DNA of 48,950 bases from JAYSFC01 sp041913505 (GCA_041913505.1 JAYSFC010000008.1:1-48950); one strand, 5' to 3'. Shown: positions 1 to 8,352, counted from the stretch's first letter. The notes: generated from the letters alone by a model not told the origin. Program-made: numbers and translations.

Positions 1-134
1 CGAATGCCACCGGACCGGCATCCTGAACCGGGGGTTCAGGTGGGCGAGGGCAGCCAGGCGTTGGGTTCATCTGACGCGAGATGATCACGCTCACCGGGCA
101 ATGTACCAAGCCCTTGCTCGTGGAGCATTGGTTC
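1..134 (-). ncRNA. ssrS: 6S RNA (partial, 3' end outside the window)
   Basis: 6S RNA binds the sigma-70 RNA polymerase holoenzyme and lowers transcription in stationary phase. On the minus strand this stretch carries the 3'-half signature of proteobacterial 6S RNA: CACCTGAACC, a short turn, GGTTCAGG, then a GCCGG-type return arm, read from about 42 down to 10. It lies just downstream of zapA, the classical place for ssrS. An AT-rich -10-like box (TATATT, 140-145 on the minus strand) would start the RNA near 134. The closing stem cannot be completed because the window ends. The 5' end is inferred. Confidence 0.72.
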
Positions 135-206
135 AAGGAAATATAAAGCCCGGCAGCACCACGGACCCCTCAATTGTAGGCCCAGCAGTGTGCCGGGTGG
201 ATGGGG

Positions 207-548
207 TCAGAGCAATTGCCCGTCGTGGCCCAGGGCTTGGTCCAGGCGCTGGACCAGCGCCATGGCGCGCTGTGTGTCGACGGAGGCATCGGACGGCACG
301 GCAGGGACGGCGGAGGCAGCGGCGCTGGCCGCAGCCAGCTGCGCGTGGTCGCGATCGGCAATCTCGAAAGCCAGGTTCAGCGCGGCCAGCACGGCGATGC
401 GTTCGCGCGCACGCACCTTGCCTGCATCACGGATGCGCGTCATGGCCGTGTCCACGCGCTCGACGGCCTCAAGCAGACGTGACTCGTGGCCCTCGGGGCA
501 GGCCAGCAGGTAGCTCTGCTGCATGATCTGAACCTCGATCTGCTTCAT
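207..548 (-). CDS. zapA: Cell division protein ZapA
   Basis: ZapA binds FtsZ and cross-links its protofilaments in the Z-ring. The 113-residue product begins MKQIEVQIMQQSYLLACPEG, the usual N-terminal strand pair. An R-D-A-G-K-V-R-A-R-E-R-I-A-V-L-A-A-L-N-L segment around residues 40-60 starts the long C-terminal helix that forms the coiled-coil tetramer. The tail is alanine-rich. The start overlaps the stop of the preceding zapB-like gene in an ATGA junction (545-548), so the two are translationally coupled. Length fits the family (about 100-110). Confidence 0.93.
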   Translation of the reverse strand: MKQIEVQIMQQSYLLACPEGHESRLLEAVERVDTAMTRIRDAGKVRARERIAVLAALNLAFEIADRDHAQLAAASAAASAVPAVPSDASVDTQRAMALVQRLDQALGHDGQLL

Positions 549-766
549 TCGACGTCCTTGGTGGTGGCGTTCGGGGGCAGCCGCTCGAGCAGGGCGTCGA
601 CCCGCGCACGTGCGGCGTTGAGCCGGGATTTAAGCGAGTCGCGCTCCTGGGTCAGGGCTGCCACCTGCTCGGACAGCAGCGCATTGGTGCGCTGGAGTTC
701 GGCATGCCGCAGCAGCAGGCGCTCTACGCGCTCGGCGATGAGATCGAGGGGAGTCGGAGAGGCCAT
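545..766 (-). CDS. ZapB-like small coiled-coil cell division protein (DUF904 / TIGR02449 type)
   Basis: A 73-residue protein, almost wholly one heptad-patterned helix (leucines spaced through residues 7-65: LIAERVERLLLRHAELQRTN and onward). Such small coiled coils lie immediately upstream of zapA in many beta- and gammaproteobacteria and are thought to act in the same Z-ring complex. The start at 766 was chosen because a GAGGGG ribosome site lies 6 bases upstream. An in-frame ATG at 778 is possible but overlaps a TACAAT -10-like box (777-782). The family assignment rests on shape and context rather than a signature motif. Confidence 0.75.
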   Translation of the reverse strand: MASPTPLDLIAERVERLLLRHAELQRTNALLSEQVAALTQERDSLKSRLNAARARVDALLERLPPNATTKDVE

Positions 767-814
767 ACAGCCCCTCATTGTAGGGTGGGGCGGGGTAAAG
801 AGACGTAAAATCGG

Positions 815-1031
815 CGGCGTTGGTGCTCGCGGCGTGGTTCACAGGCCGCAGTTCAACGGGAAGCAGGGAGGACGCCCGCCCAGGGTTGTCCGAGCCTGCG
901 CTGCCCCCGCAACGGTCAGCGGACGAATCGAGTCTCGATTCCCCCTCCACCATATCGCCACTGCACGCCTTGAACAAGCGTGTGGGAAGGCGGTGGAGGG
1001 CGTTCCGCCAGCCCGGATACCGGCCAACATG
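815..1031 (+). promoter_or_regulatory. Cobalamin (AdoCbl) riboswitch
   Basis: The stretch contains the conserved blocks of the cobalamin aptamer in order: CGGGAAGCAGG near 858-868, CTGCCCCCGCAACGGT near 900-915, a TGTGGGAAGGC block near 980-990, and the B12 box AGCCCGGATACCGGCCA at about 1009-1025. It ends about 95 bases before btuB, the expected target. In this family, binding of adenosylcobalamin shuts down the downstream operon. A TAAAAT box at 806-811 may be its promoter -10. The exact 5' edge is approximate. Confidence 0.93.
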
Positions 1032-1126
1032 GTGGCCGTGCCCGCCTTGCATTGCAAGGTGGCGCGGCTGTGTCACCCAACGCTGGCGGGGAAGCCGGCA
1101 CGGGTAGTTTGCTGACCCTGATCCCC
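1032..1126 (+). promoter_or_regulatory. Riboswitch expression platform / btuB leader
   Basis: Between the B12 box and the btuB start two pairings can be drawn: a local hairpin CCTTGC/GCAAGG around 1045-1060, and a longer one pairing CCGTGCC (1036-1042) with GGCACGG (1097-1103). No strong Shine-Dalgarno site precedes the ATG at 1127 and no U-tract follows the long stem. The mode of control, at translation or through Rho, is therefore open. Confidence 0.4.
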
Positions 1127-3025
1127 ATGAAGTCTCCGTCCCTCCGCGAGTGCGCCGCCGCGCCCTTGAAGCTGCGCCTGCGCCCCTGCGCGCTCGCACT
1201 GGCCACCCTGGCAGCCTGCGCCGCCCACGCCCAGGAAGGCGCTACGCTGCTTGCGCAGAACCTGCATGCCCCCTCCATGTCCGAAGTGGTGGTGACGGCC
1301 ACGCGCACGCCGCAGCCGCTCGCCGATCTCGTGGCCGATGTGTCCATCGTCGATCGCAAGACCATCGAGGAAAGCGGCGCCACCGGCCTGGCCGACGTGC
1401 TGTCGCGCCTGCCCGGCGTTGCCATGGCGCGCAACGGCGGCCCCGGTGCAACCACCAGCATGTACCTGCGCGGTGCGGAAACGCGCTATACCGCCGTGTA
1501 CGTGGATGGCATCCGCGTGGACTCGCAGGCCGGCAGCGGCGGCGCGTCCTGGGAGTCCATTCCGCTGGCGCTGATCGACCGCATCGAAGTGCTGCGCGGG
1601 CCGGCTGCCGCCGTGTACGGTTCGGACGCCATCGCCGGCGTGGTGCAGATCTTCACCAAGAAGGGCGAAGCCGGCGTGGCCCCCTATGTGGGTGTGGGCG
1701 CGGGCACCTACGGCACCCACCGGGCCGAGGCCGGCGTGAGCGGCGCCAGCGGCACGGTGGACTATGCGCTGGGCCTGGCGCGCGAGATCAGCGAGGGCTT
1801 CAACGCCTCCACCCCGGTCAACCGGTCGTTCAACCCCGACCGCGACGGCTATGCCACGACGGCCGCCAATGGCCGCCTGGGCTGGCAGCTCAATGCCGAC
1901 CATCGCCTGGAAGGCACCTTCCTGTACAACGACTCCAACAGCGGCTACGACGCCAGCAAGACGGCCGACGACCGCAGCCTGCACCGCCTGCAGGCACTGG
2001 GGCTGAACTGGCAGGCACAGTGGAGCAAGAACTACAGCACGCGCCTGTCGGTCACCGACTCCAAGGACCGCTACGAGACGACGCCGTCGCCTTACCTGAC
2101 CGACACCCAGCTGCGCGGCTACCTGTTCCAGAACGAGTGGCGCTACGGCATCCACCAGTTCACCGCCGCGCTGGAGCGCCGTGAAGACCACCTGGTCAAC
2201 GCCCCCATCGACCGCAGCCGTGCGCAAAACGCGCTGGCGCTGGGCTACGGCCTGCGCAGCGGCGCCCACACCCTGCAGCTCAACGCACGCCATGACGACG
2301 ACAGCGAGTTCGGCGGCAAGAGCACGGGCAGCGCGGCCTACGGCTACGAGTTCGTGAAGAACTGGCGCGCCACCGCCGCGATGGGTACCGCCTTCCGCGC
2401 GCCCACGCTGTACCAGCGCTTCAGCATGTATGGCGACGCGACGCTGCAGCCCGAAACCAGCCGCAACGTCGAGCTGGGCCTCAAGTGGCTGGAGGGCAGC
2501 AGCAGCTTCTCGGCCACGGCGTACCGCAACAACGTCAGCAACCTGATCAACTGGGTTGGCGGCGCAGGCCCCTGCCCGGGCGGCTCCGGCCCCTTCCCTG
2601 GCTGCTACGCCAACGTGGGCCGGGCGCGCTACGAGGGCCTGACACTGGCGGCCTCGCACCGCCTGGGCAGCGTGCAGCTGCATGGCTCGATCGATTGGCA
2701 GAACCCGAAGAACCTGGACACTGGCAAGCTGCTGGCACGCCGTGCCAGGCAGTTCGCCACGCTGGGTGCCGATACGCGCGTGGCGGGCTGGACGGTGGGC
2801 GCGCAGACGCAGCTGGTGGGCCAGCGTTACGACGACGCAGCCAACAACGTGCGCCTGGGTGGCTACACCCTGGTCAACCTCTACGCCAGCACCCGCCTGG
2901 CGCGCGACTACCAGCTCGTGGCGCGCCTGGACAACCTGGCCGACAAGAACTACACCCTGGCCAACGGCTACGCCACGCCAGGGCGTACGCTGTTCGTGGG
3001 CCTGAAGTGGGCCCCGGCCCACTGA
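1127..3025 (+). CDS. btuB: TonB-dependent vitamin B12 outer-membrane receptor
   Basis: Imports corrinoids across the outer membrane using TonB energy. The 632-residue product has a long signal peptide ending in A-A-H-A-Q (about residue 38). A TonB box follows (MSEVVVTATR, about 52-61), then a plug domain with SRLPGVAMARNGGPGATTS and VEVLRGPAAAVYGSDAIAGV-like motifs, and a 22-strand barrel ending in KW-A-P-A-H. The start at 1127 is the only ATG that gives a signal peptide directly; the upstream open frame runs through the riboswitch. Its substrate is inferred from the preceding cobalamin riboswitch and the B12 genes downstream. First gene of the B12 block; 13 bases to cobB. Confidence 0.92.
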   Translation: MKSPSLRECAAAPLKLRLRPCALALATLAACAAHAQEGATLLAQNLHAPSMSEVVVTATRTPQPLADLVADVSIVDRKTIEESGATGLADVLSRLPGVAMARNGGPGATTSMYLRGAETRYTAVYVDGIRVDSQAGSGGASWESIPLALIDRIEVLRGPAAAVYGSDAIAGVVQIFTKKGEAGVAPYVGVGAGTYGTHRAEAGVSGASGTVDYALGLAREISEGFNASTPVNRSFNPDRDGYATTAANGRLGWQLNADHRLEGTFLYNDSNSGYDASKTADDRSLHRLQALGLNWQAQWSKNYSTRLSVTDSKDRYETTPSPYLTDTQLRGYLFQNEWRYGIHQFTAALERREDHLVNAPIDRSRAQNALALGYGLRSGAHTLQLNARHDDDSEFGGKSTGSAAYGYEFVKNWRATAAMGTAFRAPTLYQRFSMYGDATLQPETSRNVELGLKWLEGSSSFSATAYRNNVSNLINWVGGAGPCPGGSGPFPGCYANVGRARYEGLTLAASHRLGSVQLHGSIDWQNPKNLDTGKLLARRARQFATLGADTRVAGWTVGAQTQLVGQRYDDAANNVRLGGYTLVNLYASTRLARDYQLVARLDNLADKNYTLANGYATPGRTLFVGLKWAPAH

Positions 3026-3038
3026 CGCGGCGGGGCCT

Positions 3039-4397
3039 ATGAGCGACACCGCACGTTGCCCCGCCCTGGTCGTGGCCGCACCGGCCTCGGGCCAGGGCAA
3101 GACCACCGTGACCGCGGCCCTGGCACGCCTGCACGCACGCCAGGGGCGGCGCGTGCGTGTGTTCAAGTGCGGGCCCGATTTTCTCGACCCCCACTGGCAC
3201 GCGCTCGCCAGCGGCGCGTCCGTGCAGCAGCTCGACCTGTGGATGACGGGCGAGGCCGACTGCGCCGCGCGCCTGCATGCGGCCGCGCAAGAGGCCGACC
3301 TGATTCTCGTCGAGGGCGTGATGGGCCTGTTCGACGGCCAGGACAGCGTGGCCGATCTGGCCCAGCGCTTCGGCCTGCCCGTGCTGGCGGTGATCGACGC
3401 CTCGGCCATGGCAGGCACGTTGGGCGCCATCGCCTATGGCCTGCGCCACTTCCGCGCGGGCCTGCCCTGGGCTGGCGTGCTGGCCAACCGCGTGGCGGGC
3501 GAGCGCCATGCCGACATGCTGCGCGAAGGCCTGGCCGACCCGGCCGACTGGCTCGGCGCATTGCCGCGCGTGGCGCTCGATGCCGCATCGCCGCAGCTGC
3601 TGCCCGAGCGGCACCTGGGGCTGGTCGCGGCGCACGAACTCGCCGACGGCCTGCAGCGCCTTGATGCCGCGGCCGACGCGCTCGCGGCCACCCCGCTGGG
3701 CCGCATGGACGCGCAGGCGCTGCAGCGCTTCGCCGTCGATTTCGCGCCGCCCCCCACCGAGGGGGAGGGCGGCCGCGTGCCGCCGTTGCTCGCGGGCCGC
3801 ACCGTGGCCGTGGCGCGCGATGCGGCCTTTTGCTTCATTTACCCGGCCAACCTGCAGACGCTGGAGCGCCTGGGTGCGCGCGTAGTGCATTTCTCGCCGT
3901 TGCAGGATGCGGCACTGCCGCCGTGCGACGCCGTGTGGCTGCCCGGCGGCTACCCCGAACTGCACGCCGAAGCCATCGCCGCCAACACCGGCATGCAGGC
4001 CAGCCTGCGCGCCCATGTAGCGGCCGGCAAGCCGCTGTGGGCAGAATGCGGCGGCATGATGGCGCTGTGCGAATCGATCACCCTGGCCGACGGCCGTGAG
4101 CAGCCCGTATGGGGTCTGCTGCCGGGCCGCGTGGCCATGCAGCGCCGGCTGGCGGCGCTGGGGCCGCAGCAGCTCGCGCTCGAGGCTGGCTGCCTGCGCG
4201 GCCACACCTTCCACTACTCGACCTGCGACAGCCCCGCCAGCGTGCGCACGCGCACCGCACGGCCGGGCCAAGACGCCGCGCCCAGCGTGGGCGAGGCCGT
4301 GTACCGGCACGGCAGCCTGCAGGCCAGCTACTTCCACGCGTGGTTCGCCTCGAGCCCGCGCGCCACGGCGGCGCTGTTCGGCGCGGAGCCGGCATGA
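3039..4397 (+). CDS. cobB: Cobyrinic acid a,c-diamide synthase (glutamine-hydrolysing)
   Basis: Amidates the a and c side chains of (hydrogeno)byrinate or cobyrinate with glutamine and ATP. The N-terminal DTB-synthetase-like domain starts with the P-loop APASGQGKTT (about residues 14-23) and has FKCGPDFLDPHWH, typical of CobB/CbiA. The C-terminal class I amidotransferase domain has LPGGYPELH and the nucleophile cysteine in ECGGMM (about residue 337). At 452 residues it has full length. The linker near residues 235-250 is encoded by a C-run/G-run hairpin (3751-3770) and is proline- and glycine-rich. The stop overlaps cobU by ATGA. Whether the substrate is the aerobic or anaerobic intermediate cannot be told from this gene alone. 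Confidence 0.93.
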   Translation: MSDTARCPALVVAAPASGQGKTTVTAALARLHARQGRRVRVFKCGPDFLDPHWHALASGASVQQLDLWMTGEADCAARLHAAAQEADLILVEGVMGLFDGQDSVADLAQRFGLPVLAVIDASAMAGTLGAIAYGLRHFRAGLPWAGVLANRVAGERHADMLREGLADPADWLGALPRVALDAASPQLLPERHLGLVAAHELADGLQRLDAAADALAATPLGRMDAQALQRFAVDFAPPPTEGEGGRVPPLLAGRTVAVARDAAFCFIYPANLQTLERLGARVVHFSPLQDAALPPCDAVWLPGGYPELHAEAIAANTGMQASLRAHVAAGKPLWAECGGMMALCESITLADGREQPVWGLLPGRVAMQRRLAALGPQQLALEAGCLRGHTFHYSTCDSPASVRTRTARPGQDAAPSVGEAVYRHGSLQASYFHAWFASSPRATAALFGAEPA

Positions 4398-4987
4398 ACA
4401 TCGCGCGCAGCGAGCTGATCCTGGGCGGCCAGAAAAGCGGCAAGTCGCGCCGCGCCGAACTGCTGGCGCGCGAGTGGCTCGCCCAGTCTCCACAGCACCG
4501 CGCGCTGCTCATCGCCACGGCCGAACCCTGGGATGCCGAGATGCGTGAACGCATTGCGCGCCACCAGCGAGATCGCGCCGAGCGTGTGCCGGGCCTGGCC
4601 ACGCTGGAGGCGCCGCGCGAGCTCGCCGGCGCGCTGGCGCGCCATGGCAGCGCCGATACGCTGATCGTCGTGGACTGCCTCACGCTGTGGCTCACGGCCT
4701 GGCTCATGCCCGCAGGGCACGATGCGCTGGATTTCAAGCAAAACACCATGCAAGCCGACGAGTGGCAAGCGCAATCTGCTCTCTTTTTTGACGCAATTCG
4801 GCAGACCCCCGGGCCCGTTGTACTGGTGGGCAACGAAATCGGCCTGGGGGTCATTCCGATGGGGCGTGAGGTGCGCGCCTTCGTCGATGCGCTGGGCCTG
4901 CTGAACCAGCGGGCGGCCCAGGCCTGCGAGCGCGTGACGCTCATGGCGGCCGGATTGCCCCTGACCCTGAAAGCCCCCACGCCATGA
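4394..4987 (+). CDS. cobU: Bifunctional adenosylcobinamide kinase / adenosylcobinamide-phosphate guanylyltransferase
   Basis: Phosphorylates adenosylcobinamide and then attaches GMP to give AdoCbi-GDP, the activated lower-loop precursor. The 197-residue product opens with the P-loop GGQKSGKSRRAE. It has the guanylylated histidine region (RIARHQRD, about 55-62), VVDCLTLWLT, and GNEIGLGVIPMG before the C-terminal helix. It is about 15-20 residues longer than typical CobU. The extra length fits an AT-richer segment encoding DFKQNTMQADEWQAQSALFF (from residue 113), which may be an inserted mini-element. Overlaps both neighbours by ATGA. Confidence 0.93.
   Translation: MNIARSELILGGQKSGKSRRAELLAREWLAQSPQHRALLIATAEPWDAEMRERIARHQRDRAERVPGLATLEAPRELAGALARHGSADTLIVVDCLTLWLTAWLMPAGHDALDFKQNTMQADEWQAQSALFFDAIRQTPGPVVLVGNEIGLGVIPMGREVRAFVDALGLLNQRAAQACERVTLMAAGLPLTLKAPTP
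4730..4792 (+). repeat. Putative intragenic mini-element, copy in cobU
   Basis: A 63-base patch less GC-rich than the rest of cobU, beginning GATTTCAAG and ending in a T-run. Aligned without gaps it matches the patch at 9319-9381 in cbiB at roughly half of its positions, with the first nine bases identical and CTGCT shared near the end. Both lie in the same reading frame. Read by eye; not proved to be a repeat. Confidence 0.4.
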
Positions 4988-5904
4988 ACCCCACACCCCT
5001 GCGCCGCATTTTCTGGGTGCTTCTCATCATCATCGTGCTCGGCCTGCTCATGGCGGAACTGGCGAGTGCCCAGCCCGCGCCCAGCACAGGCGCCGGCCTG
5101 CAATTCACCGACGACCGCGGGCGTACGGTGCGCCTGGCGCGGGCGCCGCAGCGCATCGTGAGCCTGCTGCCCTCGCTGACCGAGAGCGTGTGCGCGCTCG
5201 ACCAGTGCCACCGCCTCGTGGGGGTCGACCGCTATTCCAACTGGCCCGAGGCCGTGCGCCAGCTCCCGCAGGTGGGCGGCGGGCTCGATCCGAACATCGA
5301 GGCCATCGTGGCCCTGAAGCCCGACGTGGTGCTGCTGGCCACCAGCTCGCGCGCAAGCGACCGGCTGGAGGCGCTGGGCATCCAGGTGATGGCGCTCGAG
5401 CCCAAAACCCATGCCGACGTGCGCCGCGTGCTCGGCAAGGTCAGCGACCTGCTGGGCGTGCCCCGCGAACAGGGCGCCGAGCGCCTGTGGCGCGTGATCG
5501 ACGCCAGCGTGCAGGCCGCCGCGCAGTCCCTGCCCGCCAGGGTGCGGGGCGCTCGCGTGTACTTCGAGGTGAACCGTGGCCCCTATGCCGCGGGCGAGTC
5601 CTCGTTCATTGGCGAAACGCTCGCGCGCATGGGCGTGCGCAACATCGTGCCCGCGTCGCTCGGGCCGTTCCCGCGGCTGAACCCGGAATTCGTCGTGCGC
5701 GCCAACCCCGACGTCATCCTCGTGGCCAACCGCAGCATGCAGCCCATGGTCATGTACCCGGGCTGGGCGGGCCTCAAGGCCGTGCGCGAGCAGCGCGTCT
5801 GCCTGTTTGGCCCCGGTGACTCCGACGTGGTGATACGCCCCGGCCCGCGCATGGCTGAGGCCGCGCGCCTCATTGCGCAATGCCTGGCCGACAAAGCGCC
5901 TTGA
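4984..5904 (+). CDS. btuF: Vitamin B12 ABC transporter, periplasmic binding protein
   Basis: Delivers cobalamin or cobinamide to the BtuCD importer. The 306-residue product has a signal anchor (FWVLLIIIVLGLLMAELASA, residues 10-29), then a class III helical-backbone fold: FTDDRGRTVRLARAPQRIVS, LVGVDRYSNWPE, and LKPDVVLL, the family's typical segments. The C-terminal lobe has VYFEVNRGPYAAGESSFIGE. The hydrophobic N-terminus lacks a lipobox cysteine, so it may be cleaved after ASA or remain anchored. The start overlaps cobU by ATGA. Placement directly before btuC and btuD supports the role. Confidence 0.9.
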   Translation: MNPTPLRRIFWVLLIIIVLGLLMAELASAQPAPSTGAGLQFTDDRGRTVRLARAPQRIVSLLPSLTESVCALDQCHRLVGVDRYSNWPEAVRQLPQVGGGLDPNIEAIVALKPDVVLLATSSRASDRLEALGIQVMALEPKTHADVRRVLGKVSDLLGVPREQGAERLWRVIDASVQAAAQSLPARVRGARVYFEVNRGPYAAGESSFIGETLARMGVRNIVPASLGPFPRLNPEFVVRANPDVILVANRSMQPMVMYPGWAGLKAVREQRVCLFGPGDSDVVIRPGPRMAEAARLIAQCLADKAP

Positions 5905-5909
5905 AACCC

Positions 5910-6923
5910 ATGGCCGCCACGCCCGACACACGCCGTAGCGCCTGGCTCGCAGGCGCGCTGCTGCTGTTGGCGGCCGTGCTGCTGGCCGTGGGTGCGAGCG
6001 TGGGCAGCACGGGCTTCGAGAGCCTGCTGCGCATGCGCAGCGACTCTGTGGCGTGGCAGATCGTGTGGGACATCCGGCTGCCGCGCACGCTCGGCGCCTG
6101 GCTCGCGGGCGCCTTGCTGGGGCTGGCGGGCGCGGTGGCGCAGGGGCTGTTCCGCAACCCGCTGGCCGACCCGTACCTGCTGGGCAGTGCCTCGGGCGCG
6201 GCGCTGGGCGGTGCGGCGGCCATGGCGTTCTTTGGCGTGTCGCCCGTGGCCGCGCAGTGGCTGGAGCGCATCGGCATCACGGGCACGGCCTTCCTGGGCG
6301 CGGCGGGCGCGGTGCTGCTCACGCTCATGCTCGCGCGCGGCGTGCAGCACGCGCTGCGCCTGCTGCTGGCGGGCGTGATCGTGGGCGTGGTGCTGGGCGC
6401 CGTGCGCGACCTCGTGGAGCTGGCCCATCCCGACATCCTGCAGGCCATGCAGGCCTTCACGCTCGGCAGCACGGCCTTTGTGGGCTGGCAGGCCTGTGTG
6501 CTCATGGCGGTCGCGCTGCTGTTCTGCGCCGTGGCGGGCTGGGTGCTCTCGCGTGCGCTCGACGGGCTCTCGCTTGGCGAGGCCACGGCCGCCAGCCTGG
6601 GCCTGCCGCTTGCGCCCATGCGCGCGGGGCTCGTGGCGGTGCTCGCACTCGCCACCGGGTCGGCCGTGGCGCAAACCGGGCTCATCGCGTTCGTGGGGCT
6701 GGCGGCGCCGCACCTCGTGCGCTCCATCGTGCGCGTCACGCATGCGCGGCACGTGCTGCTGTCGGCGCTCATGGGCGCGGTGCTGCTGCTCGCGGCCGAT
6801 ATCCTGGCGCGCTGGGTGCTCGCGCCGCAGGAGCTGCCCGTGGGCGTGCTCACGGCAGCACTGGGCGGCAGCTACCTGCTGTGGCTCATGCACCGGCGCT
6901 CGGCGCGTGGAGCTTTGCTATGA
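5910..6923 (+). CDS. btuC: Vitamin B12 ABC transporter, permease
   Basis: Membrane subunit of the B12 importer (FecCD family). The 337-residue product has about ten predicted membrane helices. Family motifs are IRLPRTLGAWLAGALLGLAG (about 50-70), GLFRNPLADPYLLGSASGAA and GLAAPHLVRSIVRVTHARHV, the last being the coupling segment that meets BtuD. ATG 5910 was chosen because it lies just after the btuF stop; an in-frame ATG at 5880 would overlap btuF by 25 bases. Ends in an ATGA overlap with btuD. Confidence 0.92.
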   Translation: MAATPDTRRSAWLAGALLLLAAVLLAVGASVGSTGFESLLRMRSDSVAWQIVWDIRLPRTLGAWLAGALLGLAGAVAQGLFRNPLADPYLLGSASGAALGGAAAMAFFGVSPVAAQWLERIGITGTAFLGAAGAVLLTLMLARGVQHALRLLLAGVIVGVVLGAVRDLVELAHPDILQAMQAFTLGSTAFVGWQACVLMAVALLFCAVAGWVLSRALDGLSLGEATAASLGLPLAPMRAGLVAVLALATGSAVAQTGLIAFVGLAAPHLVRSIVRVTHARHVLLSALMGAVLLLAADILARWVLAPQELPVGVLTAALGGSYLLWLMHRRSARGALL

Positions 6924-7702
6924 AATCGGTAGCTATTCACGCCCGGCTGGAGAGCACATCCATCGGAAATGTTCCGATATTGCACGGCATCGACCTGCCC
7001 CTGCCGGCGGGCCGCTGGACCAGCATCGTGGGCCCCAACGGCGCGGGCAAGTCCACCTTGCTCAAGGTGCTCGCAGGCCTGATGTCGCACACGGCCGTGC
7101 AGGGCGAGGTGGAGCTGCTGGGCCGGCCGCTCGCGCGCATTGCGGTGCGCGAGCGCGCGCGCCTGCTGGCCTGGCTGGGCCAGAACGAGTCGGCTGCCGA
7201 CGACCTCACAAGCTACGACGTGGCCATGCTGGGCCGCCTGCCGCACCAGCCCTGGCTTGCGCCCCCGAGCCGCGCCGACCATGCCGTGGTGGAGCAGGCC
7301 CTGCGCACCACGCAGGCCTGGGAGTGGCGCCACCGGCCGCTCGGGCACCTTTCGGGCGGCGAGCGCCAGCGCGTGCTGCTGGCGCGCGCGCTGGCGGTGC
7401 AGGCGCCCGTGCTGCTCATGGACGAGCCGCTCGCCAACCTCGATCCGCCGCACCAGACCGACTGGCTGCACACCGTGCGCAGCCTCGTGGCCCAGGGGGG
7501 GACCGTGGTCAGCGTGCTGCACGAGGTGTCGATCGCGCTGCAGTCCGACGACCTCGTCGTGATGGCGCAGGGCCGCGTGGTGCACCAGGGCGCGTGCGCC
7601 GACCCCGCCACGCACGAGGTGCTGGAGCGGGTCTTCGACCACCGGATCCACGTGCGCCATCTCGACGGCATGTGGGTGGTGCTGCCGCGCATGCGGCCAT
7701 GA
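6920..7702 (+). CDS. btuD: Vitamin B12 ABC transporter, ATP-binding protein
   Basis: ATPase that drives BtuC. In 260 residues it shows Walker A GPNGAGKST, the Q-loop region LLAWLGQNE, the signature LSGGERQRVLLARAL, Walker B VLLMDEPLANLDPP and the H-loop VLHEVS. The start ATG lies inside the btuC stop (ATGA). The first dozen codons, including a CTATGAAATCGGTAGCTATT stretch, are AT-richer than the rest and may come from a mini-element. It lies between btuC and cobO, so uptake and salvage are co-expressed. Confidence 0.92.
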   Translation: MKSVAIHARLESTSIGNVPILHGIDLPLPAGRWTSIVGPNGAGKSTLLKVLAGLMSHTAVQGEVELLGRPLARIAVRERARLLAWLGQNESAADDLTSYDVAMLGRLPHQPWLAPPSRADHAVVEQALRTTQAWEWRHRPLGHLSGGERQRVLLARALAVQAPVLLMDEPLANLDPPHQTDWLHTVRSLVAQGGTVVSVLHEVSIALQSDDLVVMAQGRVVHQGACADPATHEVLERVFDHRIHVRHLDGMWVVLPRMRP

Positions 7703-7722
7703 CTTTTGGATTGGAGTTTTCT

Positions 7723-8292
7723 ATGCAGATCGAACAAGCCCCCACCGAAGCGCGTTACGACAAGCCCGAGGGCGAGCGCCGCGGCCTCGTCATCGTGAAC
7801 ACCGGCGACGGCAAGGGCAAGAGCACGGCCGCCTTCGGCCTGGCTTTCCGGGCCACCGGGCGCGGCAAGGCCGTGAAGGTGTTCCAGTTCATGAAGGTGC
7901 CCACGGCCCGCTTCGGCGAGCACCGCCTGGCCGAGCGCGTGGGGCTGCCCATCGAAGGGCTGGGCGATGGCTTCAGCTGGAAGAGCAAGGACCTCGACCA
8001 CTCGGCCCAGCTCGCGCGCGACGGCTGGGAGAAGGCGCGTGCCGCCATCCTCTCGGGCGAGTACTTCCTCGTGGTGCTCGATGAGATCACCTACCCGCTG
8101 ATCTATGGCTGGCTCCCGCTCGAGGGGGTGCTGGAGACGCTCAAGAACCGGCCGCGCGACGTGCACGTGTGCCTTACGGGCCGCCGCTGCCCCGAGGAGA
8201 TCATCGAGATTGCCGACACGGTGACCGAGATGAAGCTCATCAAGCACGCTTTCCAGGCCGGCGTGCCTGCGCAGCGCGGCATTGAGGACTGA
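7723..8292 (+). CDS. cobO: Cob(I)yrinic acid a,c-diamide adenosyltransferase
   Basis: Transfers adenosyl from ATP to the cobalt of corrinoids (CobA/CobO/BtuR family). The 189-residue product has the atypical P-loop NTGDGKGKSTAAFGLAFRA, VFQFMK, LDEITYPLIYGWL and the C-terminal LTGRRCPEEIIEIADTVTEM segment. The start at 7723 has a GGAG ribosome site 6 bases upstream. An in-frame ATG at 7699 would overlap btuD by ATGA and is a possible alternative. A 73-base gap with a hairpin follows before bluB. Confidence 0.94.
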   Translation: MQIEQAPTEARYDKPEGERRGLVIVNTGDGKGKSTAAFGLAFRATGRGKAVKVFQFMKVPTARFGEHRLAERVGLPIEGLGDGFSWKSKDLDHSAQLARDGWEKARAAILSGEYFLVVLDEITYPLIYGWLPLEGVLETLKNRPRDVHVCLTGRRCPEEIIEIADTVTEMKLIKHAFQAGVPAQRGIED

Positions 8293-8296
8293 GAAG

Positions 8297-8352
8297 CGGA
8301 TCTCCCCGCCAGTGCCTGACGCCGAGGGGGCTGTGCATGGCCCCTTGGCACA
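8297..8352. repeat. GC-rich hairpin between cobO and bluB
   Basis: The only sizeable gap in the first part of the block. It holds a nested inverted repeat: GTGCC (8312-8316) pairing with GGCAC (8347-8351), and GGGGC (8327-8331) facing GCCCC (8340-8344) across an 8-base loop. There is no T-run, so it is not an ordinary terminator. It could be an mRNA-stabilising or interspersed palindromic element. Confidence 0.4.

Noticed and set aside
1..206. Small coding frames over the 6S RNA region
   Set aside because: The stretch is explained by the 6S RNA structure and position after zapA; the frames have no ribosome site or family match.
1073..3430. 785-codon open frame on the minus strand opposite btuB and cobB
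   Set aside because: It is antisense to well-supported genes and has repetitive, alanine- and glycine-rich composition. High GC makes such long shadow frames common here.
4078..5931. 617-codon minus-strand frame across cobU and btuF
   Set aside because: Antisense to two convincing B12 genes, with low-complexity composition and no family motifs.
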